NCBI GenBank assembly: GCA_019359695.1
Contig: JAHHGV010000048.1
Location: forward strand, 1-60,316
Direction: 5' to 3'
Length of the DNA: 60,316 bases
From: Brasilonema angustatum HA4187-MV1
GTDB taxonomy: Bacteria; Cyanobacteriota; Cyanobacteriia; Cyanobacteriales; Nostocaceae
This document shows, in pieces, positions 34,184-43,656 of the stretch (the first letter of the stretch is position 1; each line of letters starts with the position of its first letter). A model generated the notes under the pieces. It made no database searches. It was given only the letters and a program-made list of their open reading frames with translations, and was not told where the DNA came from. Position numbers and translations under genes: made by a program.

Positions 34184-35713
34184 TCAGGTGGCAGGTGCAG
34201 TCGTCAAATTTTGGTTAGACTCAAAGTAGAGACTGCTCAATTCTTCCAAGGAAACATCCGTCTGCTGTTGTGGATCAAGAAAGTAGGGATGGATTGGCAG
34301 CAGTTCAGCTTGATCGCGTGCCTGTGGTGAAGACACAATCTGCTCGAGCTGGTTCAGGTAGTTTTGAGCAGTAGTTTCCCAAGTGTACGTCTTGAGTACC
34401 CGTTGCTGGCCTGCAACAGCAAAATGCTCCCACTCATTAGAATCGCATAGCAATCGCTCTAAGCCCCGTGCAATATCAGCAGGGTCTTCTGGGTCAACAA
34501 GTACGCCATATTCTGTATCTCCCTCTCGCAGGCTCTCGCTAGGACCACCATTCTGAGTTGCGACTAATGGTAATCCCGCAGCTGCCGCTTCTAAGGGAGC
34601 CAAGCCAAAGGGTTCATAAAGCGCAGTCAATGCAAACACCGAGCGCCGTTTAGCCATAAACCGATAAGTTGCAGCCAGTGCTTCTTGTCCTTCTGACAAC
34701 CCAAATGCACTAATCTTGCCCGACAAGTCGTTTTCTTCGACCACTTTCCGGATGGGCGCTAAGACCTCTTCGGTTACTTCATCGCTAGTCAACTCTCGCA
34801 GCGGATCATCCAGCCCTCCTGTCAACAGCACTAAGTTTGCTCGTTCCTGAAGTGCTTGACTCATTGCAAAGGCTTGCACCAGCCCTAATAAGTTTTTTTT
34901 AGGTTCTAATCGACTGGATGCCAGAATGGCGGGCAAATCCCGACGTGATTCTGCAATATCCCGTGCCAATCGCTCCTGAACCAGTTGGTAAATACCTTCC
35001 TCATTTTCATAACGCTCTTGAGCACCAAAGATGGAGAAATCTGCTCCCGGTGGAATCACTGCAAAGCGATTGTCGTTGTTGAAGTCCACTGCATCACGAT
35101 AGACTCGGTGAGAGTACTGTTCAAAGCGTTCCTGTCGTGTACTAGTGATATTGATAGCCGAGCGATTCATGCTCAGGCGTTCCGCTATGATCCGGTATCT
35201 GAACTGGAATTGCTCGTCTATTTGCGCCAAATTCTCTGGAGTGACTTCCAGTTTGTCTATCTTTTGGGCACCGAGAGAATGACCTGTAAAGGTGAAAGGT
35301 ATATTAGTTTTCTCCTCAATCAGAACGCCGCACAGTCCTCCATCAGCGTAATGGGCAGTCATAGCATCGGGTAAGCCACCTTCCTCTTGATAAAATTTCA
35401 GAATATTGGGTACCCAATCACTTACCAGATGAGGCCATAAAAACTCTTTGGGCACAAATTCTTCCGATCCTGCTGGTAACCGGATGACACGGACGTTATC
35501 GACGCCTGGATAAGTGTCAAAAGGTTCAGCAAACTCTGGCCACTGGGGGTCAACGATTTGACGCGTGAGAATATCGACTTTGTGACCCTTTTGAGCTAAT
35601 GCTATAGCGACTTGCTTGACGTAGATCAACTGACCGCCAAAATCTGCATGTTCCGATATATGACTACTGCTTGAATCAAAGTTACCCTGAGGGTTAAGAA
35701 ATCCAATGTGCAT
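34184..35713 (-). CDS. GT4 glycosyltransferase, sucrose-phosphate-synthase-like
   Basis: 509 residues of GT-B fold. The N-terminal motif HADFGGQLIYVKQVAIAL and GHKVDILTRQI are those of sucrose-phosphate synthase and related mannosylfructose-phosphate synthase. AHYADGG and FTGHSLGAQK follow. The donor site has SRLEPKKNL and the E-x7-E motif in YEPFGLAPLEAAAAGLPLVA. It should transfer glucose from a nucleotide sugar to fructose-6-phosphate (or a close variant) in the cytosol, giving a compatible solute precursor. No phosphatase domain is fused and none lies adjacent. The substrate is less certain than the fold. Confidence 0.85.
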   Translation of the reverse strand: MHIGFLNPQGNFDSSSSHISEHADFGGQLIYVKQVAIALAQKGHKVDILTRQIVDPQWPEFAEPFDTYPGVDNVRVIRLPAGSEEFVPKEFLWPHLVSDWVPNILKFYQEEGGLPDAMTAHYADGGLCGVLIEEKTNIPFTFTGHSLGAQKIDKLEVTPENLAQIDEQFQFRYRIIAERLSMNRSAINITSTRQERFEQYSHRVYRDAVDFNNDNRFAVIPPGADFSIFGAQERYENEEGIYQLVQERLARDIAESRRDLPAILASSRLEPKKNLLGLVQAFAMSQALQERANLVLLTGGLDDPLRELTSDEVTEEVLAPIRKVVEENDLSGKISAFGLSEGQEALAATYRFMAKRRSVFALTALYEPFGLAPLEAAAAGLPLVATQNGGPSESLREGDTEYGVLVDPEDPADIARGLERLLCDSNEWEHFAVAGQQRVLKTYTWETTAQNYLNQLEQIVSSPQARDQAELLPIHPYFLDPQQQTDVSLEELSSLYFESNQNLTTAPAT

Positions 35714-36136
35714 CGCCTACTTCCTAATACAAATTGATTTCTGCCTATCGACTTCAGCCTGAAGACAATAGCACAACAGTGTTGGCGAGCCATTTGAGAT
35801 CTCCCAAGACCGAAGAGCGCAGGCAGGGAGGCTATATATAAGCGCAATCTAAAAGTCGGTCAAAGAGCTTTCATGAATTCTCTTTGGCGTAGACCTTGTT
35901 GATTCGCAAATTTTCCTAATATTTCAACTTATCACGACTCGGACTCATTTACCAAAACAAATGGGTTTAAAGCCCCGCCCTAGAAGGGCGGCTTTTATTT
36001 GTCTAGGAGTCTTTTAAGAAAGACCGCAATGTTTCTTAAAAGATGTATGATTAGAAATCGTATGAAGTATTGTAAATTTGAAGAAAACAGAGGATTAACT
36101 TTTTCAAGGAAATTCCTAATTTCTTTCAAACTCAAG
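35714..36136. other. Intergenic spacer with GC hairpin
   Basis: It holds the hairpin AAGCCCCGCCC-TAGAA-GGGCGGCTTTT (about 35970-35997), terminator-like on the plus strand although no plus-strand gene ends here. It may belong to an old insertion-sequence end (GGGTTTAAAGCCCC). No gene is supported. Confidence 0.55.
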
Positions 36137-37636
36137 TCACACTGTCGCATTCTGGTAGAAAGCTTTCATTTGAGCCAACCATGAACAGCGCGATTCATCC
36201 CAAGTGTAGAACATATGCCCACCTTGAAAATATTTCACACTCAGATTGGGGCGAATTTCTGGATTTAATTTCATCAGATCCGCCAGATGCTTTGAGGCAA
36301 AATAAGAAGTGACCAGATCGAACAATCCATGAGCGATGTACACTTGCATATAAGGGTTTAAAGCCATCCCCGCGCGCAGATCGTCCACCGACCCCAGAAA
36401 GCCCTGCTTAAACTCACCTTTAAGATCGAATTTCCAAGCTTTGAATATTTCCAAGTTTAGCAGACGGTAAGATAAGTCGGTTTCAACGCCTAATGTGTCC
36501 CGTAAGTAACTGTTGATCGCCCCCGTAAACAGGCGATCCAATCCATCAAGGGTGGGATCGCTGCCCTCATAAGTTATGCGATCAGGAAAAGGATCGATAG
36601 CCGTGATCGAAGCGTCGTACAGTCCCACAATCCGCTCTTCATCTCGCAGCAGTTCCCTCGCAAAGACTTCAATGCCAATCCTTCCTGCTTGTTTCTCAAC
36701 AAGTGTCACAGGCAAGCCGATTAACCCTGCCAGCTGCTGATAGGCAATCTGGCGCTCATCGGATGTCACGGTATCTCCCATTGCCAGAAGTGGGATCAGT
36801 GTTGCGCGGGCAAATCGTTCAGCAGCGGCTATGTGAGCTTGTAAATTCCCAGGTTCCCCTGCCCATTGGACACGATTGTGATGAGCAGCAGCCGCCGCAA
36901 AGGAAGGAATCAGGGTTGCCCAAGCTGTGAGGTTGTAATCACTACCCTCCAGCAAACTGAACTCCAAAGCAGGAGAGATTAGAATCGCACCGCAAAGACC
37001 TACGCCAAATTCCTGTTGCAGTTTGCGGGCTAACCTGGCAACTCGAAAGCCGCCGTAACTCTCTCCCGCAATAAAGATAGGGGACAGCCACCGCTTATGA
37101 CCAGAGAGAAATCGTTGGATGAATTCTCCCAGTGCTTTCAAGTCTCGCTCGACTTCCCAGAATTCTATCTCTTTGGGTTTATCTGCCTCCGGAGTTTTGG
37201 TTTTCTCGCTGTGTTTATCCGGCTCATCTTTGTCTTGAGGTAAACTACGGCTAAAACCTGTGCCAATTGGATCGATGAACACCAGATCCGTAAAGCTAAG
37301 CCAACTTTCGACATTGTCCACCACCCGAACTGGAGGTTTGGGCAGACTACCATTAGCTCCGAAATAAACGCGCTTCGGACCCAATGCTCCCATGTGCAGA
37401 TAAGCGGAAGCTGCTCCAGGTCCACCATTGAAGACGAAAGTTAGCGGTCGTTGCGATGCTTCTTTAACATCGGCTAGATAAGCCACATGAAACATTTCGG
37501 CAACAGGTTTTTCATCCTCAAACAGGGTTTGCCATTCGGCGATCGCAGTGTAGCTGATCTGCTGCTCGCCAAGTGATAGCGTATGCTGAGTGATACTGGA
37601 CTTGCGGGTTACGGGTGAGTCAGGAGTTTCAGGCAT
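36137..37636 (-). CDS. Serine carboxypeptidase (S10 family)
   Basis: 499 residues of alpha/beta-hydrolase fold. The oxyanion region is FVFNGGPGAASAYLHMGALGP (about 67-87), FIDPIGTGFSRS is the family signature, the nucleophile is S193 in AGESYGG, and the catalytic His is about H474 in QGGHMFYTW. No clear signal peptide is visible (MPETPDSPVTRKSS), so a cytosolic or non-classical location is likely. It removes C-terminal residues from peptides. It lies next to the peptide export genes, so trimming of exported peptides is possible, but no coupling is seen. Confidence 0.92.
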   Translation of the reverse strand: MPETPDSPVTRKSSITQHTLSLGEQQISYTAIAEWQTLFEDEKPVAEMFHVAYLADVKEASQRPLTFVFNGGPGAASAYLHMGALGPKRVYFGANGSLPKPPVRVVDNVESWLSFTDLVFIDPIGTGFSRSLPQDKDEPDKHSEKTKTPEADKPKEIEFWEVERDLKALGEFIQRFLSGHKRWLSPIFIAGESYGGFRVARLARKLQQEFGVGLCGAILISPALEFSLLEGSDYNLTAWATLIPSFAAAAAHHNRVQWAGEPGNLQAHIAAAERFARATLIPLLAMGDTVTSDERQIAYQQLAGLIGLPVTLVEKQAGRIGIEVFARELLRDEERIVGLYDASITAIDPFPDRITYEGSDPTLDGLDRLFTGAINSYLRDTLGVETDLSYRLLNLEIFKAWKFDLKGEFKQGFLGSVDDLRAGMALNPYMQVYIAHGLFDLVTSYFASKHLADLMKLNPEIRPNLSVKYFQGGHMFYTWDESRCSWLAQMKAFYQNATV

Positions 37637-37935
37637 ATTTTAGTCGTTCGGTAACGGGCAGTGCAAACTGGCAGTAGTGCAAAACCTTTTCTGGTAATGG
37701 TATTTTTGGCTTAAAGGTCAATACAGTTCAGTTAAGGAAATTAATCTGTTGAGGCAGGCAGGGGGGCAGAGGAGCACCAGGAGCAGAGGAGCACCAGGAG
37801 CAGAGGCGAAAGAACTAATGGTAATGGACGTTAACTCTTCATCTCCCCTGCTCCCCATCTCCCCATCTCCCCTACTGTCTCAACGAATAAATGTCTTAAC
37901 TGAACCGTATTGGCTTAAAGGTAATAAAGCTTAAC

Positions 37936-38030
37936 TCATTTTATTGTGTAACGTGAACGAGTGAGCATTTGTTGAGCCATGGGCTGAGCAAACAACCTTT
38001 GTTGATTTGCTAGCAGATCGCAAAACATAT
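37936..38030 (-). pseudogene. Duplicated 3' end of an NHLM ABC-transporter gene
   Basis: On the minus strand this encodes LANQQRLFAQPMAQQML followed by eight more codons and TGA (37936-37938). The intact exporter at 38174 ends LANQQGLFAQLMARQML. About 40 of 46 bases match. Only the last 25 codons or so are present, separated from the real gene by the repeat element at 38041-38161. Confidence 0.75.
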
Positions 38031-38040
38031 AGTTTGAAAC

Positions 38041-38161
38041 GGCGTTGCTGAATCAAGATATGAATTTTAGGCGTTGCTGAATCAAGATATGAATTGGTTG
38101 CTGGAACCATTGATATTCCGTTCTCAATCGAGCAAAATCATCCCATAATTCAGCAACGTCC
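38041..38161. mobile_element. Small insertion-element remnant with GGCGTTGCTGAAT ends
   Basis: A 26-bp sequence starting GGCGTTGCTGAATCAAGATA occurs twice in tandem (38041-38066 and 38070-38095), and an inverted end AATTCAGCAACGTCC closes the segment at 38147-38161. It has no coding capacity. It is probably a deleted insertion sequence or MITE sitting directly behind the exporter stop codon. Confidence 0.65.
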
Positions 38162-38173
38162 AAATTTCCGATC

Positions 38174-41167
38174 TCAAAGCATTTGTCGAGCCATGAGCTG
38201 AGCAAACAGCCCCTGTTGATTTGCTAATTGCTCAAAGCTGCCCTGCTGAACTACTCTACCGTCTTGGAGTACATAAATACGGTTAGCATGACGGATCGTG
38301 CTGAGTCGGTGAGCGATCGCAATTCGCGTCACCTGTAACCGCTCCAAACTTTGACTGACAATAGCCTGCGTTTTGTTATCTAGAGCACTCGTGGCTTCAT
38401 CAAACAGCAAAATCCGGGGTTTCAACACCAATGCCCGAGCAATCAACAGCCGTTGTCTTTGTCCCCCAGAGAGATTGGTACCTCCTTCACTAACAACAGT
38501 GTGCATACCCATTGGCATAGCTTGAATGTCATGCGCCAACCCTGAGGCGAAGGCTGCTTCCCAAGCTTCATCCATAGTAATTAGGGCACCGCTGGCAATG
38601 TTCTCGAAAAAGGAACCTGACATCATCCGGCTATTTTGCATGACGACACCTAACTGTCGGCGTACCGCATTCACATCCAGCCCAGCTAAATCTTGTCCAT
38701 CGTAGTAAATCGTGCCAGATTCTGGGAAGTCAAATCCTAATAATAACCGGAACAGAGTAGATTTGCCGCTTCCAGAAGGTCCAACAATGGCAATAAACTC
38801 TCCCGGCTCAGCTCGGATAGTCACATCATCCAGCGTCAGTGGTCCATTATCCCGGTAGCGGAAAATCACATGGTCTATAATCACTCTACCCGATAACCTG
38901 CCAGGGTCGGTCTTGCTGGAATTTAACTCTGGTGTCGCTAAAAGAATTGGCTCAGCCCGATTCCATAAAGGCAAAACTTCCAAAACTTCCACAACCGTGT
39001 TACTCAAGCTAGTTGCTCCGCCAATGAATATGCCAAAAGCAGCATTGAATGCCAAGAAAGTGCCAGTAGACAAGCCTTTCCCTGGAACTTGAGTATGAGT
39101 CAGTAAGCTAGTAGCAAACCAAAACAGAACCGCATTCGTTAAAGGTGGCATAACTTTATTGATGACAGTGACGATGTCTTCAATGCCCTGTGTACTCAGC
39201 ATAAGTTTGAGTTGATGACTATACTGCCTACCCCAGTAGGCAAAAGCTCGTGCCTCACATCCAGCGACTTGGAGTTTGGCGACTCCATTGATCAGCTGCA
39301 CCATAACACCAGACAGCTGTCCTTCTATCTCTAGCAAGGGGCGAACCTTTTGCAGAGTGAGAATCCCAGAGACAATGGTAACAGCAATATTTACAATAGC
39401 CACAACACAGGCGATCAAAGCCAATGAAGTATTATAGTAAAACAGCAGTCCCAAATTTAACAAAGAAAAAACGCTGGAAAAGATAGTTTTCAAAACAGCG
39501 CCACTCAGTTTCTCGCGGATTTGAGTGATGGAATTAACCCGAGAGTTGAGATCACCGATTGAGTACTGGCGAAAAAAGGATGCCCTCAGATTCAACAGCC
39601 GATCCCATACTGCCGCTTGGATAGAGGAATCTGCAAAGGTTTCCAGCCTGATTAGAGCAAACGCCTGAGTAAGTTCAAAGATACTTTCCCCAAAAGCAGC
39701 AGCCAACAAACCAAAACCGATTTGCAGCAATAATTCCCGCTTCGCATCCGGGATTGCGTTATCGATAAGAATGGCGGTTGCTGTTGGAGTGAGCATCCCC
39801 AGCAAGGTGGTACCAATTCCAGTCAACAAGATAATAATAAGTTCTCTGAGGTGACCCTGCAGCGCAAACCTAAGCATATCTAGGGTTTTGAGTTTTTTAT
39901 CAGGTAAAGGGCGATAAAATACGCAGGCAGAGGGATTCAGCTTGGGGGCACTGCGGGTATTTACGGGGATATGGGTTCCCTCTACTGGATCGAAAATCTC
40001 GTAGCGGGTATCAGACACAGGTAACAAGGCGACTGGACGGTTGTCTTCCACAGTGTAGGTTAACATTGGACCAGTGTCTTTTTTCCACCACCCATCGGTT
40101 AATGTGATTTGACGTAACCGTATTCGTGAGGCACGGGCGATCGCCTCCAAAGGATCTTGAACTCGTCTAATATCTTCTGACTTAGCTGGAGGACAAATCT
40201 TAACTCCCAAAGCTCGACCCACTGCACCAACAGCAATAAGAAGGGCTTGGTCTGGGTGATCGGTTGGTGTTACCGTTGGGTAATAGACTGTTTTCCGTGG
40301 TTGCAATACAGATGAGAGTTCTTGTAATGTCTCCTCCATCGCCTGATAATTGAGACGTTCTCTTTCCTGAAATCTACGTAATTCTGCTGTTTTTTCCTGC
40401 TGTTTTAATAACTCAATGCAGTCGAGGAAATACGTTTGTAGGAGGTTCAAACTGTCTATTAAAATATCTGCATTTTTGATTGCAGAGGTGTTCACACATG
40501 ATAGTTCAACTGTGTCCGCAGCCTGTAGCCACATCTGAGTATCTAAGGGCAACATACCGGATGAAGGAAACAACAGCAGTTCCTCAAACCCCATCCATTT
40601 GGCAGTTCCTTGCTGAATTTGTATCCAAGATATGCTGTTTTGCAGAGATTGGAAGATATCACCACAGCCTAAAGCAAAGTAGTTGATGCCTTCAGGCTGG
40701 ACTGGGAGCTTGGGAGCGGTAATATTGGAAAGAACTGAACTGAGTTGATGAATCCAGTTCTCTATAAAAGTTATTGGTTTGCGATCACCCGCAAGGGTTT
40801 GGCTCCCTGCTGGAGCATCGCCCCAAGAAGACGGGTGCTGTGTGCTATCGTCGTTAACAATGCACTTGCTAAAGTCTTCTGTTGATACTCTGAGGAGTTC
40901 TGTCTCCTCCATCGATACTGCCAGAATTTGGTGTTTCTCATCCTGAGAACTTGGTGCTGTTGAGAACATAGCTTCTCCAGCTCCAACGCTAAATAAATAA
41001 CGGCGAGAACCTTCTGTTATACCATGTTTGACATTAATAGCAAATAGCGCCAAAAAACCAGATTTTACGATCCAAACCGTCTGCGGATCATCTAGCAGTA
41101 TTGGTTCATTACCTTTAAAAAGATACTGTTGTTCTTGTGGAATTTCTAACTTAATTTGTTTTAGCAT
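38174..41167 (-). CDS. NHLM-type bacteriocin ABC transporter (ATP-binding/permease, no peptidase)
   Basis: 997 residues. About 1-400 is a long N-terminal region with a cyclic-nucleotide-binding-like fold at the start (FLALFAINVKHGITEGSRRYLFSVGAGEAM) and a second C39-like but catalytically empty part. Then comes a six-helix exporter domain (about 420-720) and the ATPase with Walker A GPSGSGKST (796-804), signature LSGGQRQRLLIA, and LLFDEATSALD. This is the layout of the second ABC protein of NHLM peptide-export systems. A palindromic repeat (40781-40824) is inserted in frame, coding SSWGDAPAGSQTLAGDRK. It is downstream of and co-directional with the C39 transporter. Confidence 0.92.
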   Translation of the reverse strand: MLKQIKLEIPQEQQYLFKGNEPILLDDPQTVWIVKSGFLALFAINVKHGITEGSRRYLFSVGAGEAMFSTAPSSQDEKHQILAVSMEETELLRVSTEDFSKCIVNDDSTQHPSSWGDAPAGSQTLAGDRKPITFIENWIHQLSSVLSNITAPKLPVQPEGINYFALGCGDIFQSLQNSISWIQIQQGTAKWMGFEELLLFPSSGMLPLDTQMWLQAADTVELSCVNTSAIKNADILIDSLNLLQTYFLDCIELLKQQEKTAELRRFQERERLNYQAMEETLQELSSVLQPRKTVYYPTVTPTDHPDQALLIAVGAVGRALGVKICPPAKSEDIRRVQDPLEAIARASRIRLRQITLTDGWWKKDTGPMLTYTVEDNRPVALLPVSDTRYEIFDPVEGTHIPVNTRSAPKLNPSACVFYRPLPDKKLKTLDMLRFALQGHLRELIIILLTGIGTTLLGMLTPTATAILIDNAIPDAKRELLLQIGFGLLAAAFGESIFELTQAFALIRLETFADSSIQAAVWDRLLNLRASFFRQYSIGDLNSRVNSITQIREKLSGAVLKTIFSSVFSLLNLGLLFYYNTSLALIACVVAIVNIAVTIVSGILTLQKVRPLLEIEGQLSGVMVQLINGVAKLQVAGCEARAFAYWGRQYSHQLKLMLSTQGIEDIVTVINKVMPPLTNAVLFWFATSLLTHTQVPGKGLSTGTFLAFNAAFGIFIGGATSLSNTVVEVLEVLPLWNRAEPILLATPELNSSKTDPGRLSGRVIIDHVIFRYRDNGPLTLDDVTIRAEPGEFIAIVGPSGSGKSTLFRLLLGFDFPESGTIYYDGQDLAGLDVNAVRRQLGVVMQNSRMMSGSFFENIASGALITMDEAWEAAFASGLAHDIQAMPMGMHTVVSEGGTNLSGGQRQRLLIARALVLKPRILLFDEATSALDNKTQAIVSQSLERLQVTRIAIAHRLSTIRHANRIYVLQDGRVVQQGSFEQLANQQGLFAQLMARQML

Positions 41168-41274
41168 CAGTTGCTTCTGTACAATTAAAAATAAAAAAAA
41201 AGTTTTTTAAATGAGATCCTTCGCTTCCTCTACGCCTTTGGCTCAGGACGCTTTGCAATTTTGAATTTTGAATT

Positions 41275-43488
41275 TTAAAGTGCTTCACCCTCACTACGAA
41301 TCAATTGCAAGTACGCACCTTCAACTTGCTTTAATTCTTCATGGGTTCCTCGTTGAACCACCTTTCCGCGTTCGAGGACAATAATTTCATCACAATCTCG
41401 GATAGTACTTAACCGATGCGCCACGATAATGCAAGTACAACCTCGCTGACGGAGTTTACGATCAATGATTTTTTCCGTCTCTGTATCAAGAGCGCTAGTA
41501 GCTTCATCCATTACTAGAATGGCAGGATTATTTACCAAAGCGCGGGCAATTTCTAAGCGCTGTCGCTGACCTCCACTCAGATTAGTAGCACCTTCTAAAA
41601 GCTCAGTTTCATAACCTCCTGGCATTGAAAGAACAACATCGTGAATCGCTGCATCTTGACATGCCCGTACTAAATGACTATCAGGTATGGTAGTGTCCCA
41701 TAGGGTCAAATTGTCTCTAATGCTGCCAGCAAACAGAAAAATATCTTGCTCCACAAAAGCAATAGAATTGACGAGCACCTGTCGTGGAATTTGTTCTTTT
41801 GGTGTACCATCGAACAAAATCTCTCCCTGCCAAAGTTCGTACAGCCCACATACCAGTTTGGTAATAGTGGACTTACCAGAACCACTTCCTCCCACCAAAG
41901 CAACTCGCTGTCCTGGTTTGAGTGAGAGATTAAAGTTTTCAATTAACGGAGGGGCAGTGCGGTTGTAGCCAAATGTAACATTCTTTAACTCAAGATGTCC
42001 CTGCAATTTGGCTAGAGGAGAATTGAAACGCACCTGCTCCTCTGGTTCTCTGCTCCTTTCCTCCAATTGCGAATTTGTTGAGTTGCGTAAGACATCATCT
42101 AAACGATTCAAATCGCCCTCTACTTCTTGAAGATCGCTTCCAAGAGTGACGAGATTATTGACAGGCTGTAAAAACTCGTGCATCAGGCTCTGCAATGCAA
42201 CCAGCATTCCAATGCTTAGATACCCATCTATTACCCGCAGACCACCTAAAACCAAAAGTAGCATAGAGGAAATCGTGGAAAGAAAAGACGGCAACACCCC
42301 CAAAGTCTGATTAGCTACATCCATTTCCTGCTTAGCATTAATTGCTTTAGCGTAGTAGCCCGCCCATCGAGAGAAGAAATCTGACTCCAGACCAGATGCC
42401 TTAAGTGTTTCTATACTCTGGAGACCAGAAATGGATACTCCGGCAACTTTTCCTTCATCTTGTTGTAATTTCATATTGGCATCTACACGATGTCTTCTTA
42501 CCAATTGCAAGGCAAGGAGATTTACGACGACAAAAGCTATTCCAATTGAGGTCAGTACCGCGTCATATTGCAGCATGACCACTGCATAAAAAATCACCGT
42601 TACTGCTGCAATCACCGTAGTTGCTAACTTACCCGAAAGGATATTAGCTAATTTGTCGTTGAGGTGAACGCGGTTGCTGATTTCTCCAGCAAACCGTTGA
42701 TCGTAAAAACTGACGGGTAGACGCAGAATATGCCACAGGAACTGACTAGACATCCCCACAGACAGTTTTATTTTCATTTGACGCAGAGATTGCAACTGTA
42801 GCAATGTCAAAAGTCCCATTAGTCCTGCTGTCAGGAGTATTCCCAAAATTAATGGGCGCAGCCATTCCTCTCTACCTTGAATCAAAATATCATCTATAAA
42901 CACCTGAGAGAATGCTGGCATCGCCAACCCAGGAATCACCAGTACGAATCCTGCCAGCACGGAGTAAGCAAGTAACCCAGCAGACCTTTGCAGACGTTGC
43001 CATAAAGCCAGGAGTGTGCTGGGTTTATGTCCCCCTTTTTTGAATTCTGAACCTGGTTCTAGAACCAGCACAACACCTGTGTACGCCTCATCGAATTCCT
43101 GTAGAGAGACAGTACGTGGTCCGCTAGCAGGATCATTGAGATAAACACGCTCTTTGCCAAATCCCTCCACCACTAGGAAATGGTTGAAGTTCCAAAATAC
43201 TATGTAAGGGCATTGCAATTGAAGTAGACTTTCTAAGTCTAACTTAAAGCCTTTTGCCTTCAATCCGTAGCTTCTAGCAGCATTGAGGATATTAGAGGCT
43301 TTACTGCCGTCCCGCGAAACCCCGCAATCTTGTCGGAGTTTCGCCAGAGGTACAATTCGACCGTAATAACTTAAAATAATACCTAAAGCAGCAGCACCAC
43401 ATTCTACCGCCTCCATTTGTATAAGAGTGGGAGTACGACGGCGTCGTGTGCTTTTACGGATCAACAATTTTTGTATATTTAATGGCAT
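41275..43488 (-). CDS. lanT: NHLM-type C39-peptidase ABC transporter (leader peptidase/exporter)
   Basis: 737 residues: an N-terminal C39 peptidase with C30 (QMEAVECGAAALG), H103 (FNHFLVVEG) and D119 (LNDPASG), a six-helix exporter domain (about 165-450), and an ATPase with Walker A GGSGSGKST (533-541), LSGGQRQRLEIA and LVMDEATSALD. C39 domains cut after double-glycine leaders, exactly the motif (VAGG) in the four precursor genes 15 kb away, and export the core. The symbol is by function. It forms one operon with the HlyD gene upstream and the second ABC gene downstream. Confidence 0.95.
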   Translation of the reverse strand: MPLNIQKLLIRKSTRRRRTPTLIQMEAVECGAAALGIILSYYGRIVPLAKLRQDCGVSRDGSKASNILNAARSYGLKAKGFKLDLESLLQLQCPYIVFWNFNHFLVVEGFGKERVYLNDPASGPRTVSLQEFDEAYTGVVLVLEPGSEFKKGGHKPSTLLALWQRLQRSAGLLAYSVLAGFVLVIPGLAMPAFSQVFIDDILIQGREEWLRPLILGILLTAGLMGLLTLLQLQSLRQMKIKLSVGMSSQFLWHILRLPVSFYDQRFAGEISNRVHLNDKLANILSGKLATTVIAAVTVIFYAVVMLQYDAVLTSIGIAFVVVNLLALQLVRRHRVDANMKLQQDEGKVAGVSISGLQSIETLKASGLESDFFSRWAGYYAKAINAKQEMDVANQTLGVLPSFLSTISSMLLLVLGGLRVIDGYLSIGMLVALQSLMHEFLQPVNNLVTLGSDLQEVEGDLNRLDDVLRNSTNSQLEERSREPEEQVRFNSPLAKLQGHLELKNVTFGYNRTAPPLIENFNLSLKPGQRVALVGGSGSGKSTITKLVCGLYELWQGEILFDGTPKEQIPRQVLVNSIAFVEQDIFLFAGSIRDNLTLWDTTIPDSHLVRACQDAAIHDVVLSMPGGYETELLEGATNLSGGQRQRLEIARALVNNPAILVMDEATSALDTETEKIIDRKLRQRGCTCIIVAHRLSTIRDCDEIIVLERGKVVQRGTHEELKQVEGAYLQLIRSEGEAL

Positions 43489-43656
43489 AAGTTATTTTGC
43501 TTGTTTAAAGAATTAAAAATTAGGACTTACGCAAAAACAAAGTAGTTGTGTTATTGCGACCTAAGGAAGCAATCTCACAGTGTTGTTCTTGCGTAACTCG
43601 TGCGTAAGTTCTAAAAATCAAAAATTGCTTTTTTTGAATTTTCTATTTTGAATTGT
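43489..43656. repeat. Dispersed palindromic repeat (ACTTACGCA..TTGCGTAAGT)
   Basis: Positions about 43525-43612 carry ACTTACGCAAAAACAA.. and ..TTGCGTAACTCGTGCGTAAGT, a long imperfect inverted repeat. A second copy of the family (TTTACGCACGAGTCACGAAAG) lies at about 59710-59775. It separates the HlyD and C39-ABC genes without an evident terminator. Confidence 0.65.

Larger units (their letters stand above)
37637..38173. other. Repeat-rich spacer downstream of the NHLM exporter genes
   Basis: About 37751-37810 has purine-rich tandem AGCACCAGGAGCAGAGG units and about 37840-37880 pyrimidine-rich CCCCATCTCC units. The right part holds the duplicated exporter 3' end and the element at 38041-38161, listed separately. 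No other gene is present. Confidence 0.6.
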
